Shown: one piece after another, positions 6,676 through 10,634 of the stretch
Layout: the number at the start of each line of letters is the position of its first letter
Numbering within the stretch: the stretch's first letter is position 1
DNA from: Pseudomonadales bacterium
Lineage (GTDB): Bacteria; Pseudomonadota; Gammaproteobacteria; Steroidobacterales; Steroidobacteraceae
Direction of reading: 5' to 3'
NCBI GenBank assembly: GCA_020442965.1
Contig: JAGRJB010000122.1
Coordinates: 1 to 10,634 of the forward strand
Length of the DNA stretch: 10,634 nt
Position numbers and translations under genes: made by a program
Notes under the pieces: model-generated
What the model saw: only the letters and a program-made list of their open reading frames with translations
Databases searched by the model: none
What the model was told of the DNA's origin: nothing

Positions 6676-7563
6676 ATGCAAGCCCACAATCGCGCTCTTC
6701 TGCAGATTCACCTGTGCGTGTTCCTGTGGGGTTTCACCGCGATCTTTGGTCGACTGATCTCACTACCGGCGTTTGAGATCGTCTGGTGGCGCATGCTGCT
6801 GGTTGCTGCCTGTCTTGCGATCCTACCGAGCGTCTGGCGGTCGGTGCGGGCCATACGATGGCCGACAATCGCGACGTTCGCGGCGATAGGTGGGCTGCTT
6901 GCTTTGCATTGGCTGACGTTCTACCAGTCGATCAAGCTCGCGAACGCGTCGGTTGCCGCGACCTGCATGGCGATCGCGCCAGCGGTTACGGCGATCGTCG
7001 AGCCCCTATTGACCCGCACTCGCTTCGAGGTGCGGAACCTATTGTTAGGCGCGCTGATCGTGCCAGGCGTGGCGCTGGTGGTCGGCGGCATACCCGCCGC
7101 GATGCGGCTGGGATTCTGGTTGGGAGTGACTTCGGCGGTGTTGATCGCCATCGTCAATTCCCTGAACAAGCGCAATCTCGCTGGGCACTCGGTGCTCGCC
7201 ATCACGGCGCTGGAGGTTGGCGCCGGCTTCGTGCTGCTCGCGCTCGCCATCCCGCTGTTGTCGGCTGACGGGATAGCCGGTCTGATGCCGAGCCGGCACG
7301 ATTTCGGCTTGCTGCTGGTGCTGGCGATCGTATGTACGCTATTGCCATTCGCGCTCTCGTTAGCCGCTCTACGCTATCTGAGCGCGTTCACGTCGCAGTT
7401 GGCGGTGAATCTGGAGCCGATCTACACCATCGTCATCGCCGCCGTGTTGCTTGGCGAGGCGGCGGATCTCAGGCCGACCTTCTACCTCGGCGCAGCGATC
7501 GTGCTGGCGGCCGTATTCGTGCAAGGCAGGTGGTTTTCGGGCCCAATGCTGCACCCCAATTGA
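6676..7563 (+). CDS. EamA-family permease (drug/metabolite transporter superfamily)
   Basis: Protein of 295 residues, the usual size for a ten-helix DMT-superfamily carrier. Hydrophobic helices can be followed throughout: two EamA halves at about 8-137 and 147-285. The first half starts HLCVFLWGFTAIFGRLIS and has the RMLL stretch of helix 2; the second ends with LEPIYTIVIAAVLLGE, the typical Glu-Pro and Gly-Glu marks of helix 9, and a last helix YLGAAIVLAAVFVQG. Members export small metabolites or amino acids through the inner membrane; nothing here fixes the substrate. The ATG start is chosen because the first helix follows at once and the next Met is inside helix 2. No clear ribosome binding site precedes it, but a -10-like box does. 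It lies 30 bases after the GGDEF-like gene, and its stop overlaps the -35 box of the putative gltB promoter. Confidence 0.93.
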   Translation: MQAHNRALLQIHLCVFLWGFTAIFGRLISLPAFEIVWWRMLLVAACLAILPSVWRSVRAIRWPTIATFAAIGGLLALHWLTFYQSIKLANASVAATCMAIAPAVTAIVEPLLTRTRFEVRNLLLGALIVPGVALVVGGIPAAMRLGFWLGVTSAVLIAIVNSLNKRNLAGHSVLAITALEVGAGFVLLALAIPLLSADGIAGLMPSRHDFGLLLVLAIVCTLLPFALSLAALRYLSAFTSQLAVNLEPIYTIVIAAVLLGEAADLRPTFYLGAAIVLAAVFVQGRWFSGPMLHPN

Positions 7564-7587
7564 CCGACCGCGCGCAGCCGGTATCAT
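7560..7587 (+). promoter_or_regulatory. gltB: Putative sigma70 promoter for gltB
   Basis: TTGACC (7560-7565) and TATCAT (7582-7587) are separated by 16 bases, each matching the consensus at five of six positions. The -35 overlaps the permease stop codon. Transcription would start near 7594, giving a leader of about 130 bases that includes the hairpin at 7602-7636. Assigned by eye only. Confidence 0.5.
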
Positions 7588-7601
7588 CAGTCCTATATAT
7601 A

Positions 7602-7644
7602 AGGTGCCATCCGGGGCCGACGAAGTCCTGGCGCCTCTCTTTTT
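7602..7644 (+). terminator. Hairpin plus T-run: terminator or leader attenuator
   Basis: AGGTGCCA (7602-7609) pairs with TGGCGCCT (7629-7636) through eight base pairs, one of them G-U, around a 19-base loop; five Ts follow at 7640-7644 after CTC. This fits a rho-independent terminator for the permease message. Because it also lies downstream of the putative gltB promoter, it might instead regulate gltB by premature termination. The long loop lowers its stability. Confidence 0.5.
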
Positions 7645-7725
7645 ATATGCAGATCAATAGGTTACCGGCAGGGGTCGGTAGCGCGGGATAGTTCGCGCCG
7701 CGATTGGGCGGTCGGAGAGTACACG
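7645..7725 (+). other. gltB leader region
   Basis: After the T-run the sequence holds two short possible stems, TACCG/CGGTA (7663-7680) and GCGCG/CGCGC (7681-7698), then the gltB ribosome binding site GGAGAG (7714-7719). I recognise no known riboswitch motif and no leader peptide. Confidence 0.35.
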
Positions 7726-10634
7726 ATGAGTCGCACACCGAGGTTGGGGCCACCGCCCAAGCAGGGCCTGTATGACCCGCGCAATGAGCGCGATGCCTGC
7801 GGTTTCGGCTTCGTCGTGGACATCAAGGGCCGTCAATCGCACGCGATCCTGCAGCAAAGCATTCAGGTACTGAAGAACCTCGACCATCGCGGTGCCTGTG
7901 GCTGCGAGGTAAACACCGGCGACGGTGCCGGTGTGCTCTTGCAGATGCCACATGCATTCAATAAGGAAGTGGCGCGTAAAGATGCTCGTATCCGCCTGCC
8001 GGAGCCGGGCGAATACGCGTCCGGCCTGGTCTTCGCCCCGCGTAACGCCACGCAGCGCCGGCGCATCGAAGAAGTGTTCGCGCGCGTCGTGCAGTCTGAG
8101 GGTCAGGTGTGGCTCGGCGCCCGTACCGTACCCACTGACAATTCGATGCTGGGCGAGACCGCGCGCTCGAGCGAGCCGTTTATTCGGCAGGTCTTCATCG
8201 GCCGCGGTAGTGATACCCACGACGCAGCGGCGTTCGAGCGCAAGCTGTATGTGATTCGCAAACGCGCCTATAGCGAGATTCGCGTCTCGACCATCGGCGG
8301 CGCCGACTATTGGTACGTTGCCAGCTTGTCGCACAAGACGCTGGTCTACAAAGGCATGCTCACGACCAGTCAGCTCGATCAGTATTTTCTGGATCTCTCC
8401 AATCCCTTGATGGAGACGGCATTGGCGCTGGTGCATTCCCGCTTCAGCACTAACACATTCCCGAGCTGGGACCGCGCGCATCCGTATCGGTACGTCGCCC
8501 ACAACGGCGAAATCAATACGCTGCGCGGCAACATCAACTGGATGCGTGCTCGTGAGGCGATGTTCCAGTCGCCACGGTTCGGGGACGATATCGAGAAGAT
8601 TCCGCCGATCGTCAACCCGAATGGCTCGGATTCGTCGATGTTCGACAACGTGTTCGAGTTGATGGTGTTAGCCGGTCGATCGATGCCGCACGCCATCATG
8701 ATGATGATCCCGGAGCCTTGGTCCAAAGATCAGCACATGGATCCGGCCAAGCGTGCGTTCTATCAGTACCACTCAAGTCTCATGGAGCCATGGGACGGTC
8801 CGGCCGCCATTGCCTTCACCGACGGCAATCAGATCGGTGCGGTCCTCGATCGCAATGGCTTGCGGCCTGGTCGCTATTACGTCACACGCGAAGGTCTCGT
8901 GGTGATGGCGTCCGAGGCTGGGGTCCTCGATCTGCCGCCGGAGAGCATCGTGCGCAAGGGGCGCTTGCAACCGGGCCGCATGTTCCTGATCGACACGGGC
9001 GAGGGTCGCATCGTCGAGGACGATGAGATCAAGAAACAGCTGATCACCCAGCGCCCGTACGGCGATTGGCTCAAGCAGCACCTAGTGCATCTGGAAGATC
9101 TGCCGGCGGCGCCGCCCGCGGCGATGCCAGAGCCGGAAACGTTGCTGCAACGTCAGATCGCCTTCGGCTACACATTCGAAGATCAGCGGCTGCTGATGAC
9201 GCCGATGGCACGCAATGGCGTCGAGGCCGTCGGTTCGATGGGCAATGACACGCCGCTCGCGGCGCTGTCGACCAAGTCGCGCTTGTTATATGACTATTTC
9301 AAGCAACTGTTTGCGCAGGTCACCAATCCGCCGATCGATTCCATCCGCGAGGAAGTCGTCACGTCGTCGGATGTCTGGCTCGGTTCGGAGGGCAATCTGC
9401 TCGATCCGCAGCCGACCGACTGCCGACGTGTCGAACTCGCCGGGCCCATCCTGACGAATGAGGAATTCGCGAAAATCCGACGCCTGTCGTTGCCCGGGCT
9501 GCGAGTGGGTACGCTGCGGCTGCTGTTCCGCGCGGATCGGGGCGAAGAGGGCCTGACGCAGGCGATCGAGCAGCTGCGAGCCGCGGCCAAGCGCATGATC
9601 GAAGAGAGTGAGATCAACGTTCTCATCATTTCCGATCGCGGTGTCAATCAGCATCTCGCCGCCATCCCATCGTTGTTAGCGGTATCGGCGTTGCATCATT
9701 ATCTGATTCGCGAAGGCCTGCGGATGCGGGTGAGTCTGGTGCTCGAAACCGGCGAAGCACGCGAGGTGCATCACTTCGCGTTGTTGATCGGCTTTGGCTG
9801 CAGCGTGATCAATCCGTATCTCGCCTTCGAAACGCTCGACGGCATGATCCGTGACGATCTGCTGCCCAACGTTGAACATCGACTCGCGTGCCTGAACTTT
9901 GCCAAGGCTGCTACCAAGGGCGTGGTCAAAGTGATGTCGAAGATGGGCATCTCGGCCGTACAAAGCTATCACGGCGCACAGGTATTCGAGGCCGTTGGCT
10001 TGCGGCAGGATGTGATCGACGAATACTTCACGCTGACCGCATCGCGTATCGGTGGCATCGGCATGGGCGTGATCGCCGAGGAAACACTGATGCGTCATCG
10101 CGCCGCGTTCAGTCCCCGACGCTCGCAACACGTGCTGTCATCTGGTGGCCAGTACCAATGGCGCAACGATGGTGAGTTTCATCTGTTCAATCCGGAGTCG
10201 ATCCATCGGCTGCAAAAGGCGGTACGGACGGGCAACTACCGCACCTACAAAGCCTATGCAGAGCTGATTGACGATCGCGCCAAGAATCTGTCCACGCTGC
10301 GTGGTTTGTTGGATCTCAAGGCAACGGAGCCCGTGCCCATCGATGAGGTCGAGTCGGTCGAAGTCATCATGAAGCGCTTCAAGACGGGCGCGATGTCGTA
10401 CGGATCGATCAGCAAGGAAGCCCACGAGACACTCGCGATCGCGATGAATCGCATCGGCGGGAAGAGCAACACGGGCGAGGGCGGTGAAGACGTCGAGCGT
10501 TACGTGCCGCTACCGAACGGCGACTCGAAGAATTCGGCGATCAAGCAGGTGGCATCCGGTCGCTTCGGCGTGACGAGCGAGTATCTCGTCAACGCGCAGG
10601 AGTTGCAGATCAAGATGGCGCAGGGGGCCAAGCC
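7726..10634 (+). CDS. gltB: Glutamate synthase (NADPH-type) large subunit, 3'-partial
   Basis: About 969 of roughly 1500 residues are present; the frame is open at the right edge. The enzyme makes two glutamates from glutamine and 2-oxoglutarate in cytosolic nitrogen assimilation, usually with the small subunit GltD. Domains seen: a class II Ntn glutamine amidotransferase whose catalytic Cys25 (RDACGFGF) follows a 24-residue propeptide expected to be removed, with [12 protein letters not shown] (from 237), [11 protein letters not shown] (from 259) and [11 protein letters not shown] (near 375); a central domain over roughly 450-800; and the start of the FMN/2-oxoglutarate barrel with MSYGSIS (from 890) and [10 protein letters not shown] (from 913), ending at QIKMAQGAK just before the expected glycine-rich FMN segment. 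ATG 7726 has GGAGAG seven to eight bases upstream and gives the normal propeptide length. gltD, if adjacent, is outside the window. Ferredoxin-dependent homologues share this fold, so the electron donor is inferred from the bacterial context. Confidence 0.97.
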   Translation, partial: MSRTPRLGPPPKQGLYDPRNERDACGFGFVVDIKGRQSHAILQQSIQVLKNLDHRGACGCEVNTGDGAGVLLQMPHAFNKEVARKDARIRLPEPGEYASGLVFAPRNATQRRRIEEVFARVVQSEGQVWLGARTVPTDNSMLGETARSSEPFIRQVFIGRGSDTHDAAAFERKLYVIRKRAYSEIRVSTIGGADYWYVASLSHKTLVYKGMLTTSQLDQYFLDLSNPLMETALALVHSRFSTNTFPSWDRAHPYRYVAHNGEINTLRGNINWMRAREAMFQSPRFGDDIEKIPPIVNPNGSDSSMFDNVFELMVLAGRSMPHAIMMMIPEPWSKDQHMDPAKRAFYQYHSSLMEPWDGPAAIAFTDGNQIGAVLDRNGLRPGRYYVTREGLVVMASEAGVLDLPPESIVRKGRLQPGRMFLIDTGEGRIVEDDEIKKQLITQRPYGDWLKQHLVHLEDLPAAPPAAMPEPETLLQRQIAFGYTFEDQRLLMTPMARNGVEAVGSMGNDTPLAALSTKSRLLYDYFKQLFAQVTNPPIDSIREEVVTSSDVWLGSEGNLLDPQPTDCRRVELAGPILTNEEFAKIRRLSLPGLRVGTLRLLFRADRGEEGLTQAIEQLRAAAKRMIEESEINVLIISDRGVNQHLAAIPSLLAVSALHHYLIREGLRMRVSLVLETGEAREVHHFALLIGFGCSVINPYLAFETLDGMIRDDLLPNVEHRLACLNFAKAATKGVVKVMSKMGISAVQSYHGAQVFEAVGLRQDVIDEYFTLTASRIGGIGMGVIAEETLMRHRAAFSPRRSQHVLSSGGQYQWRNDGEFHLFNPESIHRLQKAVRTGNYRTYKAYAELIDDRAKNLSTLRGLLDLKATEPVPIDEVESVEVIMKRFKTGAMSYGSISKEAHETLAIAMNRIGGKSNTGEGGEDVERYVPLPNGDSKNSAIKQVASGRFGVTSEYLVNAQELQIKMAQGAK

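Noticed and set aside
7594..7600. TATATAT as the gltB -10 box
   Set aside because: No acceptable -35 lies 16-18 bases upstream (the sequence there is CGCGCA-like); TATCAT at 7582-7587 has a proper -35 instead.
7602..7725. Glutamine riboswitch upstream of gltB
   Set aside because: None of the conserved glnA-type aptamer bases that I know of could be found in the leader.
7654..8502. Minus-strand open frame opposite the start of gltB
   Set aside because: The + strand is unmistakably the glutamine amidotransferase domain; the antisense product matches nothing I recognise.

Overview
The window is GC-rich, densely coded DNA with every supported gene on the + strand. The base composition, a diderm envelope operon (OmpA-type lipoprotein, outer-membrane barrel) and a proteobacterial-type glutamate synthase suggest a proteobacterium, most likely a gammaproteobacterium. 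That placement is inference; no rRNA or other marker is present. There are no tRNAs, mobile elements or CRISPR arrays that I can see.

Region 1 (2-5968) is a tight three-gene envelope operon. The first gene enters from outside the window and encodes the C-terminal part of a surface protein made of Ig-like modules (SdrD_B/Cna-B-like units and a DUF11 unit). Its stop codon overlaps the start of the second gene in the string TAATG. The second gene encodes a 1058-residue exported protein with an N-terminal Ig-like domain and a long C-terminal beta-barrel. Four bases later comes an OmpA-family lipoprotein with two 32-residue thrombospondin type 3 (calcium-binding) repeats and an intact peptidoglycan-binding OmpA_C domain. 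Together they look like a surface or secreted Ig-like protein, an outer-membrane barrel and a peptidoglycan anchor made from one message. I know no named system with this composition, so its function is open.

Region 2 (5969-6645) is a 155-base intergenic stretch with short palindromes and a 10-base tandem duplication, then a small stand-alone GGDEF-family protein. Its signature is RADRF instead of GGDEF, but it keeps an RxxD motif at the I-site spacing. It is therefore probably a c-di-GMP-binding or purely structural protein, not a cyclase.

Region 3 (6676-7563) is an EamA-type DMT-superfamily permease, possibly translated from a nearly leaderless message.

Region 4 (7560-10634) has a sigma70-like promoter overlapping the permease stop, a hairpin followed by a T-run, and then gltB, the large subunit of glutamate synthase. 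gltB is cut by the window end inside the FMN-binding domain. The promoter-hairpin-gene order is either a terminator for the permease or a possible attenuator in the gltB leader.
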